Shown: positions 49,386-62,230 of the stretch, in pieces
Numbering within the stretch: the first letter of the stretch is position 1
Layout of the letters: every line of letters begins with the position of its first letter
Assembly (NCBI GenBank): GCA_040954595.2
Contig: CM082583.2
Location: 4,960,001-5,024,000, forward strand
DNA length: 64,000 nt
Direction: 5' to 3'
Source of the DNA: Balanoglossus misakiensis
Lineage: Eukaryota; Hemichordata
Program-made: the position numbers and the translations under genes
Notes under the pieces: generated by a model
What the model was told of the DNA's origin: nothing
The model's input: the letters and a program-made list of their open reading frames with translations, nothing else
Databases searched by the model: none

Positions 49386-52300
49386 AGAACAAAACAAACA
49401 CACAATCTTTGGTTGCATGGGAATACATGAATTGCTGTGGATTGAATAGGTTTTGAATGGTAACTGTTTAGTCCTCAGGTGAACCGGTAATTGTGTTGTA
49501 AATCAGTGTTTTTTATCATTTTATCATGGTGTGTCTTAAAACTTCAATCATTCATATACTGTAAGAGCTGGTGGGCGGAAAAATCAGAAAGGTGTATAAA
49601 ACGGAAAGGAGAAGAATGGGGGAAAACGGTTTCAGTTCTATTGGTACAATTTTAATTTGTTTGTCTTGGGGCGAAGTGATTGATATATAACGTGACCCTG
49701 TTTGATCAGCAGTGTAGTTGCCCACGTGCAGTAGTGGACCCAAGTTCGTGCGGAAACAAGCAATGGGGTCAAAGATAGCCCCCCCTATCACCCGCCTTGG
49801 AGTCAACATATCGTGACATCTCTGGTCACCCGATAACATCGCTACACAGTGGCATTTCCCCCCAGAAACTTCGAGAGAAAAAAAAGAAAAAACAATTCAC
49901 AGTTTGTCAGCTGCCGTTAGCCGGTCAAGATTTCTCAAACTGATATTTTGCCGTGCAGTAAATTTGTCTACTTGATGGCAGCAGACAGAGCATTTATAGA
50001 CACCGTAAAAAAGGGGGCCAAATATTTTGCCACTCAGCTGCGCTCTAGAAGACCTTGAAGATCAAGGATATTGGCGACCTCTGAACCCGGAGATCACCCA
50101 ATAAACTCGTGGATGTGTCTGAGAGCCTGTTGACCAGACACGATTCGAGAGGGGGCTAGCTGTTTTTTTTTTATATCTCCAGACAAGTTTGACAAATTTG
50201 GGTCTTTATCCGAGGTCAAGCACATTGACAGGAACTTTGACCTCCTTTAAGATGATTGGTCAGTACAGGTGCAGAACCGACAGCCCTTTAAAAAAACTGT
50301 TAAAAGATAATTGCATAAGAAAGTTCAGAGGGGGTCAGCGCATACTTGGGTAGGGTCACTTGAGGACAGGGGTGTGTATGGGAAACTTGCCCACGTCTCT
50401 TGAAAAAAAGGTGGGATGACTTCACGCTCTATAGCTATTGATTTTTTTTTTCAACGGCAATTATCCCCCTGGCAAAGCTTGCCCAGCCATTGTGTTTGAC
50501 CACTCAAGGTATTTTTATAGAGGTCTAAATTAAGAGTCCAGACTTCTTCTTTTTTTTCTTCCTCCCATTTTCTTTCTTCTTTACTTCATCCAGCTGTGCC
50601 CCACTGATTTTCTGTCACAAACATCCTGCCATGGAAATGTATCGTGAAAGCCCTGGCTCTGTGCCAGTTCATCAGAGAGAGAGAGAGATCTGAGAGAGAG
50701 AGAGAAAAAAAAGACTCTGTAATGAAAAGAATACTGAACGTGTCACTCTCGGCGATAGCTTGTTCGCTTGCTGTGAAATTTACACTTTGACAGGAGTAGG
50801 TGCAGTGTACAGTGTTTAAGTGTCCATAAAGGGAATGGACATAGGCTGTTGACATTGTCGTCACCTACGGTAACCGCCTTGTCAACACAGCGAATATCCT
50901 GAAAGTCAAACCTGGGTGACACATAACTTCCTTAATTGCCGAAGACCAAGATTTATTGCGGCGTGGAGTGTTTTCAGAAGTATTTACGTCACAAAAGCGG
51001 GCCCTCTACTCTTTTTGCCACTTTTACGTGGCTCATTTTTTTCCTACGAGTCATTCTTCATTATTTTTTTTTCTTCTCTTTACGGAGCAGAATTGTTGCA
51101 ATGATTAACGAGCTGGTTTGAGCAGCCAGGCATGGAGCTGTACACACATTTGAAGCAGTTACAGACAGATTGCTTTGGGTTTGGCTGTCAAAGAGAGAGA
51201 GGAGGCAGCCATCCCCCTCGTGGGGTTTCAACAAAGTCCGAAAAAAAAAGTCGTGTTTGCCTTTCCACTTGACACTTGGCCCAACACGAGGTATTATCCG
51301 CTATAATTGATGACCTCCCGTGTAGCCAGCGAGCCCTGTTTATGTTTAGGGGTGTTATGGGGCACTTGGTCCATTGTATCCTGCTGCCCTTGAGGTCAAG
51401 GGACTATTTTTCTTCCCCCCGACTCGAGCGTCAAAAGCTTGTTTTCGCAAATTCCTGAGCGCCGAGCAGTTCCCATGCATTTCGATAACGACTGGCGCTC
51501 ATCCGATGCCGGAAAAATTCATGCTCCGTGCATGAAGGCATTTCTGCGCGACGCCACTTTGTCATCAATCACTTTGATGTGCCCTTTAAGGGGACCATAC
51601 TCAAATTCATAACTGCCGAGTGTCACATTTGTTGATAGCAAATGCTAAGAAACTGTCAGCCGACATGTGGTAAAGCGTTTTAAGTGTTCCAAAGATAAAT
51701 TACCGAGCCAAATTTACTCACAGAGGCCCACCAGCTTCAGCCAGGAGGAATCATGCAGACTTCTGTGTGTGTCGATCTGCACGGCCTGGCTGAGTGAGGG
51801 CGTGTGTGTTCCCTTCCCCCAACACCACTGCCCAGCAAACTGCAATGCAAATGTTAGTGTTTCAAAAACGCTAATTTGTAAAACATATCGAGTTTTAAAA
51901 GAAGTGCACAAAAATACTCTTTATCCACAAGTATAATTTAATCCCATTTCTTTTTACCTCTTGAGAATGAAACTTCGACCGATTTCTTCAAAACTTGATT
52001 TGCAAAAGACCCATGAGCTGCAAGCCTCAATAATTTGTTACATCTAAATTTCTAACCATTTCCTCAGATGTTCTTTGAATTCTACCCATTAAATGATATT
52101 GTCACACCAGAATTCGTTTGTGAACAGAATAAACAACAGCCAGAAATTTCTCACCATTTTCAAAAACTTGTCATATTAAAAAGAAAACTCAGAACATAAT
52201 GTCTTAGTGGAGTGCATTCAATTTTATTCTTTCCAATGGTGACACCACGTTGCATTTGTGAAGATTCCAGTGGGTACTTTCTTATGCATTATTTGCATGC

Positions 52301-52797
52301 AGGCGGCCATATTTGAGTGGGACACCCATTAATTACATTTGTTCAAACTTTTACATATACACCACAAAGGAAACTTGCATATGTACAGCTCACATGAAAT
52401 AAGTTCTCATGGACTGATTTCAGTTTGAAAGTAAAATCATGAAAAATAGTCAGTGCTAAAAGTTGCATTGCTTGTGGGATGAAGTGGGATGTTTGATAAT
52501 AATAATGGTGCTCCTGGTTTTTTTTAGACTTACAAGCGTTTGTGTCAAATAACAGATGTGCTTAGCCTTTTTAGTGGATAAACTTGATGAGAAAGTCTTT
52601 GTTGTGTAATTACAGGATTTATGAAAAAATGAAGTGTTTGACTGAGTAGCCAGACTGGGCTGCCCAAGTGTATATGTGTGATACTATGGCGTTTACTGAA
52701 AGTGGCGCTCACGATAATTGATGTCAAGTGGCCACAGACTCTGACAAAACAAATTTGTTGCCACTAATATCCTGTCGAGAGATGTCTTGCCAGTTGC

Positions 52798-52849
52798 TAA
52801 TCCCTGCGGATTAACGGTTTAATCGCTGCGAGATTAAGATAGGGGATTA
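52798..52849. promoter_or_regulatory. Cluster of TAATCC (K50 homeodomain) sites
   Basis: TAATCC at 52798, GGATTA at 52808, TAATCG at 52820, AGATTA at 52831 and GGATTA at 52844: three exact Otx/Gsc/Pitx-type sites and two near matches in 52 bp. The first two form an inverted pair spaced by CTGC. Homotypic clustering like this is typical of enhancers; binding is inferred. Confidence 0.45.
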
Positions 52850-55730
52850 GCCTATTAAAGACTGTCTGGACGCGATAGCGGGCAACGCAGGCATTTATGC
52901 GGTCGTATTGCGAGATAATTCAATCCAATTATTATTCCCTCACATGAATTGAAAGGTCTGCGGTGGTTGTTTGCAGGTGGTGGCTTTGGCAGCCTTTCAA
53001 TGGTCCTATTGTTTGCTGGCAAATCATACTTATTTGAGAGGTTTTTTTCCCTTTACCCCCGGGTCTTGTGTGCTTAACCCCCGGCCCGTCGTTGTCGTAA
53101 ATCAACGCCTTATCGGCCCTTTTCAGCCAAAATCGACAAAAACAAGCCCCGGTCACCTTTGGCACCTTGGTTGCACAACCTGTGACACCCTGCCTGTGCA
53201 CGACCATTGTTATCAGGTATTTCCCCATCCTGATCTTTGGCCCCCCCCTTGTCGCTCCTCAAACGTTTCTATATGGTGACTCTGGAGTGATTTTGTCTCA
53301 TTTTTCGCCAGATTTATGAGTGCCGGCGCTGCCCGCTTTAATTTGCGCATACTTGAGTTGCTGCCGATCTGCCTCGGCCGGCAAGCATTTTCATGGCTTT
53401 ATGATGACTGCCCTTTTAATAGAACGAGCAAATACTCTGAGACACTGTTAGTATTATGCAGTGTTTGGAAGCCGGCCCCACTTCTAACCTCACCGACATG
53501 CCACGATTTCCACTCTCCGCAAAACCGGCCGAATCAACCGTTGCTATCCAACTTCCGTTAGGAGCAGAATCCAGAGTTAAAATATTTACTTCTGTAAAAA
53601 TAACGAAACACACATCAGACGCTTCCAAGTATAAATTTCTGCGCTATTTTTGGAGGCATCAATGGAAACTATCAAACATTTAATAATCTAATGTCAAGCC
53701 AGACACCCGCTTAATATGAAGACCGCATTCACCCCCACCTGTAGATTACAGTCTAGACATTTTTCATCAGAATTTGTTTCACTAAACGTCTGCATATTTT
53801 TCTTATCAAGCAAAAAAAAATTACTACTGAAATATCATGTTGCTGGCGAGGGTAATCAGGCTTGGAATTCGGTTTTCTGGGTTCGATAATTTCACCCACG
53901 TGAAGGTTTTTTTTTTAACTGGCAGGTGAAAGATGTAATTAGCTCTAGGTATTTCAGTAATTTGTGAAATATAAATTAAAAAGATAACTCAATGATTGCC
54001 GTTTGACAATGAAGTCTTCGAAAGACAAACTATAATTTAATATCAGTATTTTCTTTCTTTTTTTCCTTCATGAGAAATGATGTCACTATGCAGTAATGCG
54101 ACATGTTAAATTTTAAAAATTTTGTGTGATTATTAAGTAGGTTTAAGTCAGTGTATTGATCGAGGGATTAATTATTACAGAATGTGAGTTAGATGGTTTG
54201 TTGGTGTTTGCAGGTTGGAATTAGCCCTCAGTGGGTTGAGTTCAATTTTTAGAGATCATGGTTTTAATTTGAAGGAGTTTGCATGTTTATTGTCATTGTT
54301 AATTAGTTGGCAAACTTAATGAGTATGTGGATTGTAGATTGCAAATTTGTTGTCCGAGATAAACTTGCAAGACTACCTCTGTATTAAAAGTTATTGACTC
54401 TAAATAATAATATGACATTACTTGTGCCTTACTTTCCCTTCAAGTACAAGCCCCGAGAACCTTGTGAAATCAACCAATATCGAGAGGAAAGCTTAGCAAG
54501 CACACAATATCAATTAGCCACCAAGCATAGCATATGGAAAAAAATAATAAACGGTTTTAATAGCAGCTTGTACAAATCAGCCACTGAGCCATTTGTTAAC
54601 AAAATGTACCCTAATTACTTTCTTAGAAACAAGGAATTAAGGCAATCACTTGACATCTCTTGCGTGAAAGAAATTAACAAACTACACATCGCATACCCTA
54701 ATTATCTTCTTTATAAACAAGATATTCTGATATTAGGAGACTGGCTTTCCAAGTGAAGGGGAAACAATAACAAACCGCAAATCATTTTATTGTCTCCTTC
54801 GGATGCGCAGAGTAATTTATGAGACAGTAGTGTGAATGCGGGGAAATTAGCGGCGATTGGTAATTCGGAAAATGAGGTTTCAAAATTCAATTCCCAGAAA
54901 CGGAAAGTCGTATTCTTGGAAATGAAACTGTGAAGGCTCTTTGTGTCTCTGTTAAGTTGTTTCTCTCAGGTCTTAATTAACATGTGAAAGTTTTGTGACT
55001 TATGAGTGAAAGAGTTGGCTAACTGAGTGAGTGACACGTGTGTGCAGGTTTCTGTCGAGGTGAGTTTACCTGGGCAATGAAGGGAAACACAGTACCATCA
55101 AAAAGCAGAGTTCTCCTGTTAGAGCTCTCCCTGGCATATTGATGGTGGAACCCAAGTCTTTCTTAACCCACTGCAAAAACAGAGATTAATTTTTCCCCGC
55201 GACCGTTACTGTTGTTTTTATCAGCAGATTTTATATAACGCTGCCATGCCATCTAAAATCGATGGTTTTACCCGCATTGTTCATATGAAAAGCACACTTT
55301 GTATCTGTCTGCAAAAGTTCTAGGAATGTTTCCACTCGCAGTCAAAATAAATTGATGAATTCACCAGACATCAGGTTGTGGTTTTGGTAATTACTCCCCT
55401 TGAAATTTAATTATCTTGATGAAATTTTTTTTGTGGTCGCAGCCAATAAACACAACATTCGCAGGGGAATAAAAATAAACAAAGGAGACTCACTGAAATG
55501 TGAAAACGACGGCCTGAAAAGTTGGCGTTGGGTGACAGCAACTCAGGCGTTCCATTTGATGACTCTAAATACTAAATTAAAACGCAAAAGATAAGTAAAT
55601 ACATATGGTTTACCTCAACACTTGTGAAGATTATCAGACAATGCGTTGTGCATCATGTTTGCCAAGTCAATTGTGTCACCTTTCGTATAATTGTGATGAG
55701 TATGACATTTGTGTCCCCCAAGGGGAGGAT

Positions 55731-55880
55731 TGTCTGTCTGTGTGTGTGTTTGTCTACCTGTTTGTCTATCTGTCTGGAAAGGTGTCCTTTGTCTGTGGCC
55801 ATGTGTATCCTTGTATGTATGTATGTGTACATGTATGTCTGCGTGGATGCATATTTGTTGGAATGTGAGTATTATCTCTT
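55731..55880. repeat. TG/TCTG-rich simple repeat
   Basis: Interrupted (TCTG)n and (TG)n with ATGTATGT stretches. It accounts for the long Cys/Val-rich ORFs here, which are not genes. Confidence 0.7.
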
Positions 55881-57129
55881 TAAATGGATATGTTTGTGTG
55901 TGATATTGCATAGTCATGTTTTTTTTTGGGGGGGGAGGGGGGGAGGGTGCAGTCTGAACACAAAATTCCTTTCATCTGGTTCTTTGAAGTTTGCTGTAAT
56001 TTGTAGTTTATCAAATTCACTTCCTGACATCATCGAGATAATTGTTACTCCCAAAGCTTGGTCTGCACACCCCCAATGTATACTATTTTCATCTGAATTC
56101 ATTTCAATACAGTGTGAGATTGTCTTTGTTCAATGAGCTGAACAACATAAATAATCGGTCACAAGATATTAAAATAACCAATATAATGTCAGAAATGAAC
56201 ATCTCTGTCCCTTTAACAGAATTCAGGCGCAGTGACAGAGACATTAGGAATGACAAATATGAGTAATTACGGTGAATGGGATTTTCCGAGATCATCTCAG
56301 CTTAGTTGGATTTTATTTGGCTTTTTGTGTGTCCCAATTTCAGTGGAGTAATAAACTCTGTAGGTTGTCTTTCCATTCTCGCCACAAAAATGTCCCCAAA
56401 AATCTACGCTTGAAAAGCTCAAGCATTACTGGTTTTGGTTTCTCTCATTTTATTCTGAGAATTTCTCTTTTCATCCGATCAATTTTGAAATAACGTTATC
56501 AATAATTTCCACCACTGTACTGGCTAGTTTCTGTATCAGCTTTGTGGCGAAGGTAGACTGGTTTTGAAAAAAAAAACTAGGCCAAAATCTTCAAAATAAG
56601 CGTGGGCATACATTGGATAGAGTGGTGAGTCAGACATTTTTGGCGGGAAAAACTCCCGCAGGGAGGTGACTATATCGTAACCTTCATAACTGCCGGCAAA
56701 AAAAAAAAAAAATCTCCATTCACTACAACTTTGTAACCTAAGCCGGTGAAATTTAATATGGAGAGATACTTCAGCAGGGGTTTATTACTTTGACACTGCC
56801 TTCCTGTGTATTTTTAAAATAAAGCCACTCAAATTACTATTGCTATTAAAATACAAAGAGCTGTGATGGCCAAATATTGTGTAATGACTGTGCGACCTAT
56901 ATAGCCCTTTTGCAGAAGTTTTATTGAAAATGTTGAGATATGATTTATTAATGTGAGGTCGATGAAAAGCGTCAGGGGGTTCTGTCATATTGGTTTACAG
57001 TGCGGCTGCGATTTTTAGATGAGTCGCTTTTGAGCCGATTATTCGTAAATATAGCTTGCAAGTTCAAGGGGATGAAGAATCAGAGCGTGGATGATTTTGG
57101 TCCAAATTAAGTAATGCTTAGTAATCTTA

Positions 57130-57143
57130 GTTTCCATGGTGAT
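57130..57143. promoter_or_regulatory. X-box-like motif GTTTCCATGGTGAT
   Basis: One mismatch (last base) to GTYNCCATGGNRAC. Confidence 0.35.
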
Positions 57144-57807
57144 GGTACAGTTTTTTTTTTTATATAAAAAGCTGACAAACGGTGGGCATGTTAATTAGCC
57201 GTGGTGCAGTTGGTCCCCCTCTGCAGAGGTTGCGCGAGGACACCAATTAATAAAAAAAACTTGTTTTGCTGATCTTTGGTACATGTACTTGATAAGCGGC
57301 AAACAGAGGGCAGAGTCTGGCTGGCTCATTTACTTCGAAGCGCTTGCCCCATGGTGACTCTGCAAACACAGCAAGGAGCTGTATTCCAGAGTGTGTTGAT
57401 CCCCACCGGTCATGCATGCTGATAGCTACGCTGACAATACCAGTCCCACATTCCAACGAAACTGTATAGCGCCGATCGCTCGCTGGTGCCTTTCCCCCCG
57501 CAAACTCCCCCCTGAAATAGTGCCTGGTTTGTTGTGGCGTGTGATTTGTTAAATACGGTGCTGCACCACTTATCGCCGGCTTGACATGCATGGGCTGGAG
57601 CCTCGGATTGCTGGCGGGCATACCAGGCGCATTTGAGTGTATCAAATCATGCCAGGTCACCACCTATGATGCAAGCGATGACTTTTAGTGGTGTAGCCAA
57701 ACAGACTGTGCAGCCAAGGTCAAGCCGTTTATTGGCCAATTGAAGTGCTCCAGTCTCCTTGATATACTGAACCTCAGAAACCAATCCCTGTGAATGCTAT
57801 CTCTGTC

Positions 57808-57945
57808 CGTCTGTCTGTCTGTCTGTCTGTCACTGTCTCTCTCTCTGTCTCTGTCTCTCTCACACACATTTACATGTACACACACTTACACATCACAGAC
57901 ACACACACACACAGACACACACCCACACACATAAACACACAAGAT
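57808..57945. repeat. Compound microsatellite (CTGT)n(CT)n(CA)n
   Basis: CTGT units, then a CT array, then CA-rich tracts with short spacers. The ORFs on both strands here are products of the repeat. Confidence 0.85.
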
Positions 57946-60900
57946 TTTTATAAACCACTCTCATGTACACATAGGTCCAAGATTATCAGAGCATTGCGAT
58001 GCCCTCCGACTCAGATACTGGAAGTAGACGAACGGCCCCTGCTGACTTCGCCAACCCTTAGGGTCACAGACTTTGGTGTAATTAAGTGCAAATTATCGGG
58101 CAGCCTAACAGGGCAGCCAGTGTACAGTTGACTGAGTATTGTGTAGCCACCGAAAAGTGGCACTGCAGGCTGTATTAATAGTGCCGGGGCTTTTCAGTCC
58201 AACAGTACAACTCGTTTAGCCCAGGCCATTTTAGGCCGGCTGGACGTGCACGGCCAAGCAGACATATTGTTGGTTGGTCAGTCAAGCATGCAGTGGGCAG
58301 GCTTTCTCAGTGTTTGCGTGCACATATACACACTGTATCTCCATCCAACCCATCCTGAAAATGCTGCTTGGACAGCGACAAAATTATTTCAATCATGCAT
58401 TGTATCTGTTGGGGGAAAAGTCTTGTGAATGAAGTTGGGGTAGTTTTCTGAATGCCCGAAAAAAAAAAAAAAAATACAAATTGCCAGTTTGTTTGTCCTG
58501 GTAGTGATATTGCCCTGTTCAGAAGTATAATCTCTGAGTTTGTGTCCACGTTTTGTCAACATTTACATTCCGATCAAACTCCAACTCCTGATTAATCAAT
58601 CTCAAAACTCAAATAAACAGAAGATCAAAAAAAGAGATAAATTCATAACCCAAAATGTCAGTGTTGAATATTTACAAAAGTGTGTGTCTTTTAACACAGA
58701 AAAATGAAGATTCATGCCAATTGTAACCAAATAGTTCCCCCCACCCATAATGTTTTCCACGAGACTTTGCACCCAGCATTGTTGCTTTGTCCGTTTGGTC
58801 GAAACCCTTTTATGTCACTGTCCTATAGATCTTTTGTCAGTAGTTGTCGTTTTGTCTGTGAAACAGTCTTGGGTTTTAAAAAGAATTGCCAGTTGAAGCA
58901 AAAATTATACATGTAGTTGCTTCTGCCATGCCCGGGTGTTGTGTGGTCAAGATTCTGGGGAACTTTCTGCTAGGACTAAACTTGTCCAAATGAGCAGTAA
59001 AAACTAATGCTATGAATATATTTTACAAGCCACTGTTTCGTAGTGGTGTCGGGGTGTTGTACCTCAATGCTCAATCTGTGATGCATTGGCTATATAAGCA
59101 TTGAAACAGAACAAGAAAAGGCCCTCTTTCAAAAGTTAAAACAATGAATGAGTATTCCTGGTTGTGGATGTGTTGGTTGAACAGAGGAAAAGCTGGCGGA
59201 GGTATTTTCAGTGAAACAGATAGGGTCACAGAAGACCACTTGGTCATGACTTGTAATGACACCATGATTGATTATCCTCAACTTTGTATAATTGCTAGAC
59301 AGATCAGCTGGGTGATATACACTAATTTTTATGTCAACATGCTGACCCCTGCCAGCTTTGCCAGCTTGTCCCTGTACCCCCCTGGGAACCTGGCCGTCGG
59401 TGCAAGCCCTTTACCCTCCAAGCCAATCATATCGCCCCTGTAGCGCCGGACGATTTTCTTCACTGAAGTGCGTCGCCAGAACAGAGAAATTGGTGGTTGT
59501 AACGACCATTTTTCGCCGAAGAAAACGAAAATGGCCCGCGTGCATGTGCCCTGCTTCAGGACAAATTTCTTCAGCCACCATGCAGCTCTGCCGTTTACCA
59601 TCGCCACCCCCAGGAGCAATTATAACTGTAACTTAATCAGGTATCCCAGATGGTAGACAGATAAGGAGCCCACTGACATGCTGAGCGGCCCGCTCAGCAC
59701 GGCTGTGCTATCTGCCGTGCGTACCCCTTGTAGAACTCCATCCACTAGGAGCTAGAACCATGGAGCAGAAGAAAAAAAATCCAAATTTCTCCCCGGCAGA
59801 TGTTGGCTCGGAAAAATACCGTGCAATAGAGAGTTCTAGTTCATTGAACTTGTTTAGTCACTAAATAGGGGGCCTTTTGTGGGCTCGTTTTTGATCTAAT
59901 GGCCGTGTGCACTGAGCATGTCTGATTTTTTTTCACATGAAATATCTGGCGTGAAAAGCTTTGCCGGCGACCACAACAATAGCCAGAGTTTTTAGGGATC
60001 CTCCTTGGCTTCAGTTTACATCTCACTATAAAGGCTGCCAAATTAACCAATTTGTGGGTGAAAACCCCCCACCCCTCCAGCTCAGCCTTTTTTAATGCGC
60101 TGATGAAAAATTCAGCATGCGGTTCTCCGCGAAATAACCGTGCAATGTCTCAAAAGAAAAAAGGCGGCAAAAATAAAGTGATGGGACTCATTTTGTTGAA
60201 CAGTACTGAGTATAAAAAGATAACTAAGTCTATGTGGTGATGGCTCGGTGTGCATTAAGATAGAGTACAGATTTAGACCCTAATCTGAAATGGGCTTAGG
60301 CAACAAATAATCACTAATTAATCCACATGCAATCTGTCGCAGACTGAATCAGTCTGTGGCCAACAGACGATCACTTTACTTGTATTGCTTCCAAGTGCTT
60401 TCCCATTTTGAATGTTTTTTGTCATTTTTTTGTCAATGTGTCACCATATGAGGAGAGAGTGCACCGTGTTCTAAAAAGAAAAAAAAAAGACTGTTCGAAA
60501 CAGAGAAAGAATACATGCTCTGCACTTCTTTTTGTCATTTCCAGCTGTTCAGTCACCTTTCACATGGACATGATTTGTGAAATAAATAATGAGACATTAG
60601 TCTCTGATTTGTCAGGAACTCTAATATTCAGCCCTGCCCATTTCCACATTGAAGACTTAGTGAGTGTACCATATAATTTCATACCTGCGATAGTTTCTTT
60701 TTATCAAAATAAAGTTTGCAAAGATACAGCATAATTTGCTGGTAAATATCGTGATGTGAATTGCACATATAGGCCAGCCAGTAATTCTGATTCAAATGTA
60801 TTTTTAAAGATTTTTATGCTAATAAGGACAACCAAGTCTTGTAGCTGCAGAAAAAATTGTACAATTTCTGACATAACATATCAGAATTATAGGTAAAAAC

Positions 60901-62219
60901 GACAATCTGGATGTCAGTTAACGGTATTACTACCGGTGTATTGAAAGTTGGTAGATTTCATTCATTTGTGCACGACTGGCATTATTTTTTATCGGTTCAG
61001 ACATGGCAACATATTAATAGACTCATAATTATTACATCGGTATGCCGCATTTGTGTTTTCTTTTAATATTTCCCCATCTGACTACTTTATTTTCATAGTT
61101 TCCTATCGTTTGACGAGCTTTAGATTCATTCATTCAGTAATCTGTTTATACACACAGACGGGAAGCACTTCTGGGGTTGCACGTTGACTACAAAACATTC
61201 ACAGTTGAAGTGTTGAACTCGCCGAGTACGTAGTCACCTTTAGTGGCGTTGACAGGGGCTCTTAGATTTAGTTTTTTTTTTACGTGGTCGGTTGAGAGCC
61301 TCGATCGAATGCCAGGTGTTGCCCGGGACGCAGCCAGACAACAAAGTAGCGTTTGATTTCAGTGTCAATGTCAGTGTCAGAGTATTACATGCCGCGTGTC
61401 AAATGTCAAAGAGGGGGGTCTTGAACCGCCATCAATTGTAAGCGGCGTGGCCCATGCAGAAGAGTCCCCCCACTAGCTGCAGACGCTCGTTAATCTGTCT
61501 ACGGGGTCACGATCAGCAAACCGTGAAGCCAAACTTGTGTTTGGCGATCAAAGCTTTGAGAAATTATGAGCTTCCCTTTTTTTTTCTCTCTCTCTCGCTG
61601 ATTTGCATACCAGTGAAGAGTTTAGGGAAGAGAGAGTGCTGCCAAGTACAGCACCAAAGAATGTGTCTATGTCCGTCGGTCGGTCTGTAGGTATCGGTTC
61701 GACAAGACACACAGATGGGTCATCTAACAAATCCTGTGTGTACACACTCTAGGAAATAATAGGTCTGGCAGTGTAGTAATTATGCTCTACTAGTTTACAT
61801 TCAGACATTTTTTGCTACTGATACAAGCGTTCCTACGAGCTTACAACTATAGGACGTTGGCCAAATTCTGTGGTATTTCTTTTTCATTATTTTTCAAGTA
61901 ACTTTAATTCTTTTAATGAATTGTTATCTGCATCCATTGGTAGTGCAAACTGAAAATTGCCACGTCAGATCCCTGCAGAAGGACACCACCGTTCAACCAA
62001 ATATTGGTTCATTAAAATGGAACTGTATACTACAAGCGCCGCGTCTTATAACAGTATATCTTTTTGCAAATGAAACAATCCAGATGAATAATTGATATGG
62101 AGATGCGGTAAAATCTAGTTCATGTCGAAATCTACAATGTAGTTTTGATTCTGCTAGGTATCAGTTATAAATGACATACCACCTGGTGGTACAAAGCTAG
62201 CTGCCAAGTATTTGAGGGA

Positions 62220-62230
62220 GGGGGGGGGGG
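62220..62230 (+). repeat. Poly-G tract (11 G)
   Basis: Sense-strand G run. Confidence 0.8.

Noticed and set aside
53316-53683. Overlapping GC-rich ORFs considered as later RCC1 exons
   Set aside because: No WG, GQLG or ACGxxH motifs and no phase-1 acceptor leading into a blade.
54394-54756. 120-residue plus-strand ORF with a protein-like look (LYKSATEPFVNKMYPNY)
   Set aside because: AT-rich, no domain I recognise, no convincing splice sites around it, and its length is within what chance gives in this window.
55624-56136. 170-residue plus-strand ORF
   Set aside because: Made of TG/TCTG simple repeat (Cys-Val-rich product) plus chance open sequence; overlapping ORFs in other frames come from the same repeat.
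57247-57663. 138-residue minus-strand ORF in a GC-richer patch
   Set aside because: No motif recognised and no linked exon. A nested gene is possible, but a protein search would be needed before calling it.
57685-58131. ORFs on both strands through the compound microsatellite
   Set aside because: Low-complexity translations of CTGT, CT and CA repeats.
61680-61700. GGTTCGAC sequence considered as a tRNA T-arm
   Set aside because: No matching A box, D-arm or acceptor stem around it.
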